The notes under the pieces: model-generated
The model's database searches: none
What the model saw: only the letters and a program-made list of their open reading frames with translations
Told to the model about the DNA's origin: nothing
Shown here: positions 54,098-64,000 of the stretch, in pieces
How the letters are laid out: each line of letters opens with the position of its first letter
Numbering within the stretch: position 1 is the first letter of the stretch
Translations under genes and position numbers: made by a program
Source of the DNA: Bombella saccharophila
GTDB lineage: Bacteria > Pseudomonadota > Alphaproteobacteria > Acetobacterales > Acetobacteraceae
Direction: 5' to 3'
DNA length: 64,000 nucleotides
NCBI RefSeq assembly: GCF_026385475.1
Contig: NZ_JANIDW010000005.1
Span: 21,083-85,082 of the forward strand

Positions 54098-54615
54098 CGG
54101 TTCATCCCCGCAGGGGCGGGGAACATTGACGATCTTGCCGCCGGACTGTGTGTTTCGGACGGTTCATCCCCGCGGGGGCGGGGAACATTCCTCTTGGAAT
54201 GGGCTGTGGCTGCCCATCAGCGGTTCATCCCCGCGGGGGCGGGGAACATCAAGATTGTTTGTGGGAACCGGCCATGAGTTTCGGTTCATCCCCGCGGGGG
54301 CGGGGAACATAAACTTCGTTACCGAGGTGGTGGCCTTCGTCAAGGTTCATCCCCGCGGGGGCGGGGAACATCCGGGTTGGGGGTGTTTCTGGCAGGATTC
54401 GCCCGGTTCATCCCCGCGGGGGCGGGGAACATAAAGCCGCGAGCGATTATAGCGCACACAAGCGCGGTTCATCCCCGCGGGGGCGGGGAACATTGTGGTT
54501 CTGGCTGCAATAGGCGCGCATGGGCCGGTTCATCCCCGCGGGGGCGGGGAACATAATGAAATGAAAAACAATGATACTAATTTAGTCGGTTCATCCCCGC
54601 GGGGGCGGGGAACAT
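54098..54615 (-). CRISPR. Type I-E CRISPR array, nine repeats, eight spacers
   Basis: Repeats of 28-29 bases (plus strand CGGTTCATCCCCGCGGGG... ending GGGAACAT) start at 54099, 54161, 54222, 54283, 54344, 54405, 54466, 54527 and 54588, period 61. In the functional orientation (minus strand) the repeat is close to E. coli's, with the hairpin CCCCGC-CCCC-GCGGGG and an 8-base crRNA handle ATGAACCG. The leader lies on the right, next to cas2, so the newest spacer is 54555-54587. The leftmost repeat has one substitution, in the loop only (54112). Spacers are 32-33 bases; seven look moderately GC-rich, the newest is AT-rich. Confidence 0.97.
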
Positions 54616-54684
54616 ACTTCTTAAAACCAACTGTATTATAAATCTTTTTCAATTGTCAAAGAGCGTACCAACATAAATTATATT
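54616..54684 (-). promoter_or_regulatory. CRISPR leader with promoter-like elements
   Basis: AT-rich 69 bases between cas2 and the array. Minus strand carries TTGACA (54654-54659) and a perfect TATAAT (54635-54640), 13 bases apart, shorter than the 17 usual for sigma70. The array is transcribed leftwards from here, and new spacers would be added at 54615. Confidence 0.7.
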
Positions 54685-55930
<1,246 letters not shown>

Positions 55931-55934
<4 letters not shown>

Positions 55935-56611
55935 ATAGCCCGCCGAATGAGCATAAGCCCACACCCAAAGGCCTTTGCGCGGCCAAAGCCTTTACCCATC
56001 CTCTCCAAAAAGGCTTGAGGGTCCGTGACCTCTAACTGCCCTGTCAGGTCCAAGATACCAAATACTGGCTGCTCTTTGCCACGCCGTTTATCAAAACGTG
56101 GCAGCCGCTCTACACGGTAATCCTCAACCTGCATATCTTCCAACACAAAGCCAGCACTCTCACCTTGGCGGGCGAGCCATGCTTGGCCCTCTTGCTGTGC
56201 GAGGTCCATACGCTTTGCTGCTCGTTCCTCTTTCACCACGGGATAAAGCGCATCCAACACAACATCAACACGCTTGCCCGTATCACGCTTCATCCGTGTT
56301 GCGTTGACTTGTAGTTGAAAGCGCAACCGGTCCCCCGCCTGCAACTGAGGGGCAAAAGGCTTGACCACCGGTTTTTCAAAAAGCTCATTATCATCCCGTG
56401 GTGGGCGCGGCGATAAAGTGATAAAGCTCCCATCGCTCTCCGCCCGCCAGAGGAAATCCCGCTTTTGGTCGGGGTCTGTCGCAAAAGCAGACCATAACAT
56501 ATTATGCTGAGCAGACCGCCTGTGTCCCGCATCGGGCTGTTTTAACGTATCCTCCAAAACACGCACAACAGGACTACGCGAGAGGCGAATACGGCTTAAA
56601 TACCACTCCAT
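55931..56611 (-). CDS. cas6e: Cas6e crRNA endoribonuclease (Cse3/CasE)
   Basis: 226 residues. Two ferredoxin-like folds; N-terminal 'YLSRIRLSRS' strand and the catalytic His region 'GHRRSAQHNMLWSAF'; C-terminal Gly-rich loop 'RMGKGFGRAKAFGCGLMLI'. Cuts the array transcript below each hairpin, leaving the 8-base handle. TAATG overlap with cas5e, ATGA with cas1. Confidence 0.94.
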
Positions 56612-57350
56612 TAGCGCGCCTCCCCCTTTGTCTCTCTGGCTATTTGTGCCTTAATCGACACCGAGCGCAGAGCAACCTCGCGCGCAGCAAAATGCCAGCG
56701 TTGCCGGTCTAACGGCACATCGTGCACAATCTCACGCGGGGCGTGTTCATCACTATGCGCGCCATCCACCACGAGAGTGCGTGCCTCTAATTTGCCCTCC
56801 TCCCCAAAGGACGAAAACCAATGTGGCACCCTCGGCACTATTATATGCCCCAAAGCGTCCTCCACCGTATCCGCTTCTACGATTTGCGGGTGTGGTGGTG
56901 CAGCAAGCGGGCATGATTTCCGCCCTAAATAGAGCGTAAAACACGGCTTCTTTAAGGCAGCTTCTATAACCTTCAAGCCTTCACCCTGTACGGCGATGCC
57001 ATAGAACACCCCCGCCCGGTAGTCACGCAGCGTAATGCTCGTCTCTACCTTGTCCCCCGCAGCTAACAAAGCCTCTGGGCGCGAATTGGGTTTCTTCACC
57101 GCAGCAGATGGCACAGCTTGGATTGTATGAAAATCCCGCACCCCCTCACCGCTTGCAAAAATCGCCACATCAATCTTCAACGCATCTAACAGTGAAAAAT
57201 CACCATCACGCGGAATGCCTAAGGCTGCCCCCATCAAACCAATAAGGGCGGAGCGACCGGGCCAGAGCAGCGACCCGCGCCGCTCATGCCCGGCAAGTTC
57301 GCCCATCGCCCCAAGAGAGGCTGCGAGCGAAAACACCAGATAAGAAGACA

Positions 57351-57351
<1 letters not shown>
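56611..57351 (-). CDS. cas5e: Cas5e Cascade subunit (CasD)
   Basis: 246 residues. 'YLVFSLAASLGAMGELAGHERRGSLLWPGRSALIGLMGAALGI' is the CasD N-terminal pattern, with 'VRDFHTIQAVP' following; it holds the crRNA 5' handle. ATG at 57351 overlaps the cas7e stop; a GTG one codon earlier is possible. Confidence 0.94.
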
Positions 57352-58436
<1,085 letters not shown>

Positions 58437-58461
58437 CTATCCATCAGGTAAAAACAGAAAC

Positions 58462-58995
58462 TCAAGCTTGGCTAGGCTCAACCTCTTCATAAGAACTAGG
58501 CGGAGCTCCAAAATAATCTAGGCACCAATGCGTATGAGTTTGATCCTTCCAAAACATCATATCCCCTGCAAGACGCGCTACATTACATTCATACCCCACT
58601 AACGTGACAGCACGCCGCAATAAGGACGCGACCTCATCCTCCCCTGCCGTCATTAATTGCTTAAAACGCATATGCGACATCACAGGGGTTTCATCTGCGC
58701 CCTTTAACCGCTTTGCTAAACTATCGGGCACATCACGACGCACAAAACTAATAACATGCAGCATGTAGGCAAAAGGTTTTAGCTGATCCTTGCTTAAGCT
58801 CAGCTCAACGACCAGCTCAGACACATCCGGCTCAAACAAAATATCGGGATATGTGCTGCGACGTAACCGCGCACTTAGGGCACGCGCTGCACTTTGCCGC
58901 GGGTCATAATCGCCAGAGTCGCCCTGCACGCGCGGGGCGATATAATCCTTCCACCATTGAAAGATGTCCTCCCCGATTGGTCGTTTCTCACTCAT
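58462..58995 (-). CDS. cse2: Cse2 Cascade small subunit (CasB)
   Basis: 177 residues, helical. 'FQWWKDYIAPRVQGDSGDYDPRQSAARALSARLRRST' and 'LRRAVTLVGYECNVARLAGDMMFW' match CasB. It contacts displaced DNA in Cascade. Overlaps cse1 stop (ATGA). Confidence 0.93.
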   Translation of the reverse strand: MSEKRPIGEDIFQWWKDYIAPRVQGDSGDYDPRQSAARALSARLRRSTYPDILFEPDVSELVVELSLSKDQLKPFAYMLHVISFVRRDVPDSLAKRLKGADETPVMSHMRFKQLMTAGEDEVASLLRRAVTLVGYECNVARLAGDMMFWKDQTHTHWCLDYFGAPPSSYEEVEPSQA

Positions 58996-60503
58996 GCCGC
59001 TTGCCCCTTCTTCTGCATTTTTGGTGTAGGAACAGGAAGACCTAACTTCTGGAACAATAAAGCCCCGGTTTTTTTGCCATGGCCATATAATGCTATGCTC
59101 AAGAACTTCCGCGCCTCTGCGATCGCCTTCATCTCCTTCATGCCACGCTCAGAGAGTCCTGGTTTGGCTAAGACATCAAATTGAGACAAAGCTTGAGCCC
59201 GCATCTCACCCAACCACGCCTCGGCAGGATTACCACCTTCGGCTATGTCGCGAAAATGCTCATAAAAAGCCGGTTCCGTCTTGAGATAAAACTCCTCCCG
59301 CTGCGCGTCACGCGCTTCCCCTTTATCCAAAAGGGACGCTAAAGCCTGATGCAGCATAGAGGCCACCATCTCCGCGGCCTCGATGAAACGTTTCACACGC
59401 CTTACCGCTTCAGCCGAACAAATCTGCATTGGTTGACGTGAAAAAACAAAATCTAACGGGCTCATATTACTCATAGCCCAACCCGCGACAATAACAGACA
59501 CTTGCTTCCCTGTTGGTCTGTCCATCCCGTCCCATTCTTGGAGAATTAAAGCCCGATGCTCTAAACCCTCTTCATCCTCACGAGAAGGTTTCCCTACAAT
59601 AAGAACACCCAGCCAATTACGGTACCCAAACCGACCCGCACGCGGGTGCCGGGAAAGTGGCATTTCTCCGGACTTCATACGATAATAAGGACTAAGAGGA
59701 TGCTGCCACCCTTCATAATTCGTCCCGTAAGGTTTTTGGATAACCCCCGTTATCCCCTGTTCATCCCCTACAAGACGTAGGCGGCGGGGCATGCCAAAAA
59801 AGGCTTCAACCGTAAAGGGAGGAGCCTTTTCATCCTTACCATCATTAGGCCGTACAGGCCCCTTCCCCTTCTCTGATGTTCGGGTCGGGCGCATCCATGG
59901 AAGGTCCTTCATCATAGAAGGCTGGCCGAATGGCACATTCAACCACACTAAATCCCACAATGTTTTGCCGGGGTCTAAAATCGTCACGAGCGGGCCACCA
60001 CCACGCATAGAGGTCCGATTCCCCGCACCACCAGCAGGCGCAAAATCCTGCAAGGTGTAGAGAGCCATGGCCGCCTCTGGCAACGTCAAACACTTATACC
60101 GATGCCGGTGGACCATAAGGTCCAGATTTTTCCGCATCGTCTGGCCGCCAGCACTATCGATAAACAACATATCAACAGGATTAGGCGCACCATCAAGCTT
60201 GTCATAATCCTGCAAGAAACGCGGCCCATCCCCCATTAAAAAGAAAGCCGGAGCATAAGCCTCCAACGCGGTCTTTAATCCCTCCGGGTCGGGCTTTGTA
60301 CGTGCCTTCCAATCCTTCTTATCAGAAGGCGGGGTTGCCATATAAACAAGCCCAATTAATAGCTCCAAGCACGCAACGTTAAAATCAGGCCTAGGCCAAT
60401 CGGGGAATAGTACATCACTCTCCGCTATTTGCCACGGGGCAATCACCCGGCGGCCCTCTTTACATTTTACAGGAATCCACGGATCCGTGATGAGATTCAA
60501 CAA
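58992..60503 (-). CDS. cse1: Cse1/Cas8e large Cascade subunit (CasA)
   Basis: 503 residues. 'LNLITDPWIPVKCKEGRRVIAPWQI', 'LELLIGLVYM', and 'WLNVPFGQP' fit CasA, which reads the PAM and recruits Cas3. No ATG is available before a stop codon, so TTG at 60503 is the best start, with GAGGG seven bases upstream; another TTG follows immediately. First gene of the Cascade operon, 102 bases after the cas3 stop. Confidence 0.94.
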   Translation of the reverse strand: MLNLITDPWIPVKCKEGRRVIAPWQIAESDVLFPDWPRPDFNVACLELLIGLVYMATPPSDKKDWKARTKPDPEGLKTALEAYAPAFFLMGDGPRFLQDYDKLDGAPNPVDMLFIDSAGGQTMRKNLDLMVHRHRYKCLTLPEAAMALYTLQDFAPAGGAGNRTSMRGGGPLVTILDPGKTLWDLVWLNVPFGQPSMMKDLPWMRPTRTSEKGKGPVRPNDGKDEKAPPFTVEAFFGMPRRLRLVGDEQGITGVIQKPYGTNYEGWQHPLSPYYRMKSGEMPLSRHPRAGRFGYRNWLGVLIVGKPSREDEEGLEHRALILQEWDGMDRPTGKQVSVIVAGWAMSNMSPLDFVFSRQPMQICSAEAVRRVKRFIEAAEMVASMLHQALASLLDKGEARDAQREEFYLKTEPAFYEHFRDIAEGGNPAEAWLGEMRAQALSQFDVLAKPGLSERGMKEMKAIAEARKFLSIALYGHGKKTGALLFQKLGLPVPTPKMQKKGQAA

Positions 60504-60605
60504 CGCTAAGCCCTCACAAACTATTCAAACTAACCGTAAAGAGAAATCTTACCCAGCAATAGCCACATATTCACAACTTTGGGTTGATAATAAATACTAT
60601 CTCTT
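60504..60605. promoter_or_regulatory. AT-rich cas3-cse1 intergenic region
   Basis: Probable site of the Cascade promoter, as in E. coli, reading leftwards. It is AT-rich but no convincing -35/-10 pair was found. Contains the GAGGG ribosome site of cse1 at 60511-60515. Confidence 0.4.
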
Positions 60606-63122
60606 TTAATTCTCTTTATTGTAGAATACTAGCCCGTTATCTCTGTCATAATGCAGTCCCGCACAAATATCGCCTGCTGTCTCCTTCACAGGGCATAGCG
60701 TAACGCTGGCTTGCCTCCATTGAGGCCAGTCTTTCTTAATAGCCTGAATCGCTGGGGCAGCTTGGTCTGGCAATTCAAGGTGCGCTACTTTAGCAACCCG
60801 CACAGAAAGCTCCGATAAGTGCCATAAAGCCTTCTCATCACCATTGGTACTGCCATCAGCCTGCGCCCAAGGGCGTAAGCCTGCCTCTGTATAACGCGCT
60901 AACATTAATGTCCTCGTCTCATCACCCAGACGTGTCGGATAACGCGCATCATCCGCTCCATTGCCAGCCTTACGATAGCCATTCCCTAAAGCGACAATAT
61001 TTTGATAAGCTAAGCCCTTAGCCGCTGAATCCTTACCCCATCTTTCATTTTCCGCATTCTCTAAAACGGACGGTACCGGCTCGACCTCATCCCCATGAAC
61101 AGCCTCAATAAGGCTCCGCAAGCCTTCTGGAGCTTCAATTTGCCCCGTACGGAATAGAACAGAGGCTGTTCTCCACATATCAGGCAGGGGGTACACCCAT
61201 TCCCCCTTACCCAAAGCCCCTTGTAGCCAACGCTCGCCCTCTATCACCGCAGGGTCAGGTGAAAGAACCTTCAAGACCGGTGCAGGTACGGGCCGAGTTG
61301 CGGCAGAACGACGGTCCATATGCCGCCATAACCGCCCGACACGCTGTATTAGAGAGCCCATAGGCGCAAGGTCCGAGACCATGACATCAAAATCTAGGTC
61401 TAACGATGCCTCAACAATTTGTGTCGAGACCAAAACAAACCCGTCACGCTCAGTGCCATCACGCCCCACGCGGGAGAGAACCTCATGCTCCAAACGCTTA
61501 CGATCGCATAACGCAAAACGCGCATGCAAAAGCCGCGCCTCTATCCCTTGCTGGCGCAAAACCTCTACCGCGGCAATAGCATCATCAACCGCATTGCGCA
61601 CCCATACACAAGCCGCTCCCTTTGCCGCACATTCGGCAAGATAATGCACGGCTTCATCCATAGTGCCGAGACGTTCTACCTTTACCGAGCCTTTTTGGGG
61701 ACGTTCATCCGCTGCAAAAGCGGTCACGGCCTCACCACCGGCTACAGTTATCGCGGGGTAAGCGTAAGACTGCGCCTCACCACCATATGTGGCCAGTAAT
61801 TTTTCCCGCCACGTTAAAGGCAATGTCGCCGTTAATAAAATGGCCGAGCCCCCCATCGCCCGATGCATTTTCAATAAAGCCACTAGCTCTTGCGCAATAT
61901 AAGGCTCACCCATCTCGTGAACCTCATCCACCACTATAATTTTTGAGGATAAGCCATAATGCCGCAATGTTTGAAACCGCACGGGGAGAACCGACAACAA
62001 CGCTTGGTCAATCGTCCCTACACCAACATCTGCTAACAAAGCGCGCCGGTTATCATGGGCCAACCATGCAGAACTCGTAGCCTCATCATGTGGTACATCC
62101 TCGCCCGTACGGCTTTGCCCCAACACTAAATCTTGAAAAGGGACCGAAAGACCCGCCCGCCCATGCGCAAGGGTAAGGGTTGGCTTGTCAAACATCTTGC
62201 CAATGCTTTGTTTAACACGCTCAAACATCGCATCGGCCGTTGCCATAGTGGGGAGGGCAAAAAACAACCCTCGCCCCTTCCCAGCCAAAGCCATACGTTG
62301 CGCCAAAAGCAATGCCGCTTCCGTCTTGCCTGCCCCAGTTTCTGCCTCCAAAATGACCAAACTAGGACCATCCGGCAAAGGCACATCAACACACGCGATT
62401 TGTAGCGGACGCAGCGCAAAGAAAAATAACGCCTCATCCCGCGCGCTTGTGCTGCCAAGCCCTACCTCCTGCACAGCTTTACGCGCTGTCTCACGGGCTT
62501 TCTCTAAATATGCCTGCGGCTCCAACCCCGGGGCTAGCGGAGGAAAATAAAATGTGTTCGACCCAACCCAATCCGCCGCTGTACAGAAACCGGGTAACCA
62601 CCATGATAGGCGGATAGCATCCTCCTCATTCAGCTCCGCTAAAGAGGCTTCAGGCCAAAGCGTACGGAATAGTTCTAAAACCTCCGACGCACTCTCCGCT
62701 CCCTCACCAAATTGTTCTAAACATTCGTCATACTTATCCCCTTGCAGACTCACTTTCGGAGGACGACCATGATGTCCAGCTATAGACGCATATAAACAAC
62801 GCCGGACATCTTCCTCACCACCGAGCCATTCCTCCAAATACTCATCTTTTTCATACAGGAAGATTTCTGTGAGTTCCCAATGCCGAAACAGCTGCGCTAT
62901 CCCCTCCCGCAACATAGCGCGAAAGCTCTCGCTAAACTTACCGAGGTCATGCAACCCAACAAGAGCCACAAAAGCCTGTTTAAGAGGCGGTGAAAAGGGA
63001 AAAGGCTCAATAAGCACTTCCGCCACTGCTGCGACATCAAGTAGATGATAAAGCGCGGGATGCTCAACATCGCTACCAGGGAGAGGGCTTTTAGCAGGCC
63101 ACTCCATAACAGACTGCATCAT
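60606..63122 (-). CDS. cas3: Cas3 helicase-nuclease, type I-E
   Basis: 838 residues. N-terminal HD nuclease with His58-Asp59 ('GLHDLGKFSE') and 'AGHHGRPP'; SF2 helicase with Walker A 'EAETGAGKT' near 265, the DEVH box ('VVDEVHEMGEP') near 395, 'ILLTATLP' and motif VI 'QRVGRLWRH'. Unwinds and degrades targets marked by Cascade. GGGGGAGAGGG precedes the ATG at 63122. It lies 20 bases after the stop of a secreted-protein gene on the same strand. Confidence 0.96.
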   Translation of the reverse strand: MMQSVMEWPAKSPLPGSDVEHPALYHLLDVAAVAEVLIEPFPFSPPLKQAFVALVGLHDLGKFSESFRAMLREGIAQLFRHWELTEIFLYEKDEYLEEWLGGEEDVRRCLYASIAGHHGRPPKVSLQGDKYDECLEQFGEGAESASEVLELFRTLWPEASLAELNEEDAIRLSWWLPGFCTAADWVGSNTFYFPPLAPGLEPQAYLEKARETARKAVQEVGLGSTSARDEALFFFALRPLQIACVDVPLPDGPSLVILEAETGAGKTEAALLLAQRMALAGKGRGLFFALPTMATADAMFERVKQSIGKMFDKPTLTLAHGRAGLSVPFQDLVLGQSRTGEDVPHDEATSSAWLAHDNRRALLADVGVGTIDQALLSVLPVRFQTLRHYGLSSKIIVVDEVHEMGEPYIAQELVALLKMHRAMGGSAILLTATLPLTWREKLLATYGGEAQSYAYPAITVAGGEAVTAFAADERPQKGSVKVERLGTMDEAVHYLAECAAKGAACVWVRNAVDDAIAAVEVLRQQGIEARLLHARFALCDRKRLEHEVLSRVGRDGTERDGFVLVSTQIVEASLDLDFDVMVSDLAPMGSLIQRVGRLWRHMDRRSAATRPVPAPVLKVLSPDPAVIEGERWLQGALGKGEWVYPLPDMWRTASVLFRTGQIEAPEGLRSLIEAVHGDEVEPVPSVLENAENERWGKDSAAKGLAYQNIVALGNGYRKAGNGADDARYPTRLGDETRTLMLARYTEAGLRPWAQADGSTNGDEKALWHLSELSVRVAKVAHLELPDQAAPAIQAIKKDWPQWRQASVTLCPVKETAGDICAGLHYDRDNGLVFYNKEN

Positions 63123-63142
63123 ACCCTCTCCCCCTTATGTAT

Positions 63143-63838
63143 TTATTTTTCCTGAACAGGGTACACAAAACTATCCATCAAAAATGGTGTAATTGAAAAG
63201 ACAAAAATATTACGATCCCCAAGTTTGGATGATTCTTTTGGTTTATCAAACGCGTACCCGGTCTCTACATTCTTCAATTTAAACGTATATTGTTTACTGA
63301 AAAACTGGTCACTCTCGCTAAAGGGCTTCGCTGAGGCGTTAAATGTAAGCTTTACGCTTTTATCTTCTGCCTTAAATGCTTGTGCATTAAAATTGAACGC
63401 CATCTCTGAACTATCAATCTTACCTTTATTATTGTCAGACATCTGTACAGGCAAAGTGTTAAAGGGGGTCACATCCTCTGCCACTTTGTCTATGTCATAC
63501 CCTTGATTACGAATCATATTGATAAAAACACGCTCACGCATGTTCCGGCCCTTCCAGAACTCCTCCTTAGTTGCCGCCGTAATGGAGGTCGTCCCAGCAG
63601 GCAGAGCCCTGAAGGTCTGCACTAAACCCAAGGCTTGCCGAATATCCTTCATACTCGCCCGTGCTTTCTCTGCTGGTACGGAGATGCGATACACCTCCAC
63701 AACTACCAGAGCGCTAGCCTCTGTCCCAAAACCGGAGGGCTGATTATCCGCTGCCGCAATTTTAAACATACCATCCGCCTGCGCTGGCATGGCACTTAGT
63801 ACGAGGATACAACTCAATAGGAACGCAATTTTTTTCAC
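63143..63838 (-). CDS. Secreted protein of unknown function, upstream of cas3
   Basis: About 231 residues. A clean signal peptide ('KKIAFLLSCILVLSAMPAQADG') with AxA cleavage site. GTG at 63838 has AAGGA upstream and starts right at the signal; an ATG at 63862 has no ribosome site. Mature protein is beta-rich in its second half ('MAFNFNAQAFKAEDKSVKLTFNASAKPF') and ends 'NIFVFSITPFLMDSF', faintly like the end of secretin domains, an untested impression. It lies 20 bases before cas3, so they may share a transcript. Nothing links it biochemically to CRISPR. Confidence 0.7.
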   Translation of the reverse strand: MKKIAFLLSCILVLSAMPAQADGMFKIAAADNQPSGFGTEASALVVVEVYRISVPAEKARASMKDIRQALGLVQTFRALPAGTTSITAATKEEFWKGRNMRERVFINMIRNQGYDIDKVAEDVTPFNTLPVQMSDNNKGKIDSSEMAFNFNAQAFKAEDKSVKLTFNASAKPFSESDQFFSKQYTFKLKNVETGYAFDKPKESSKLGDRNIFVFSITPFLMDSFVYPVQEK

Positions 63839-64000
63839 AGCAATCAATTCCTTACGACTCATAGAGCATCAATAAACTTATTCGTAAGTTATGGCTGTGT
63901 CTAGAAAAGGCTAAACTTATTACGCTGGTGTCCTATAATTTTAAAAGCCTTGATAGCTTATAAACATCCACTGCAACGAGGCGCGCTATATTAAAAGGGA

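Noticed and set aside
54126..54434. 102-residue open frame across the CRISPR array
   Set aside because: It is produced by translation through GC-rich repeats; its repeating HPRGGGEH pattern is the repeat itself.
54099..54615. Self-targeting spacers
   Set aside because: No spacer was noticed as matching another part of this window by eye; a genome search is needed and none is claimed.

Overview
The window reads as chromosomal DNA of an alphaproteobacterium, most likely an acetic acid bacterium (Acetobacteraceae, for example the Bombella / Saccharibacter / Neokomagataea / Gluconobacter group). Signs are a circularly permuted two-piece tmRNA gene beside an SspB-type ClpXP adaptor, a MucR/Ros regulator, a three-subunit membrane flavin dehydrogenase with a triheme cytochrome c (oxidative fermentation), a quinone-linked D-lactate dehydrogenase and a catalase/cytochrome b561 pair. 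Genus is inference only.

Layout. 1-9.7 kb: housekeeping and regulation (CnoX-like co-chaperone, LonN, Trm112, phosphatase, XRE, Lnt, OlsB-like acyltransferase, Fur, MucR, RimI-TsaB, nitroreductase, Nfu). 9.8-15.7 kb: class II aldolase, ThyX, permuted ssrA, SspB, AbrB-type membrane protein, glycosyltransferase. 16-28.2 kb: lytic transglycosylase, DUF1643, D-lactate dehydrogenase, then a long minus-strand run mutL, DUF3035 lipoprotein, lspA, ileS, ribF, tatA, CHAP, recX. 28.3-35.2 kb: S12 D-aminopeptidase, argD-argF, hslO and two overlapping unknown genes. 35.3-39.3 kb: small, flavoprotein and cytochrome c subunits of a periplasm-facing dehydrogenase. 39.5-45.6 kb: RND permease, adaptor and outer membrane factor, translationally coupled. 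45.8-54 kb: catalase-b561, aldehyde dehydrogenase and YqhD with a TetR regulator, AraC, DapA-like lyase, secreted esterase. 54-63.1 kb: a complete type I-E CRISPR-Cas locus (short array, leader, cas2, cas1, cas6e, cas5e, cas7e, cse2, cse1, cas3). 63.1-63.9 kb: a secreted protein of unknown function just upstream of cas3.

How it works together. The D-lactate and polyol/gluconate-type dehydrogenases feed electrons to quinone, while YqhD and the aldehyde dehydrogenase probably clear reactive aldehydes under the TetR regulator, for which a shared candidate operator is visible. ssrA and sspB form a physically linked tagging and delivery pair for stalled-ribosome products. The type I-E locus looks intact: catalytic motifs are visible in Cas1, Cas3 and Cas6e, the repeats keep their hairpin, and orientation places the leader next to cas2.

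I found no clearly undescribed system. The best leads are a secreted-protein gene sitting 20 bp before cas3, an eroded in-register tenth repeat at the trailer end of the array, an AT-rich newest spacer, an RND pump lacking the usual proton-relay lysine, a MucR with reduced zinc ligands, and an overlapping trio hslO / basic-tailed unknown protein / lipoprotein. No tRNA, rRNA or insertion sequence was recognised.
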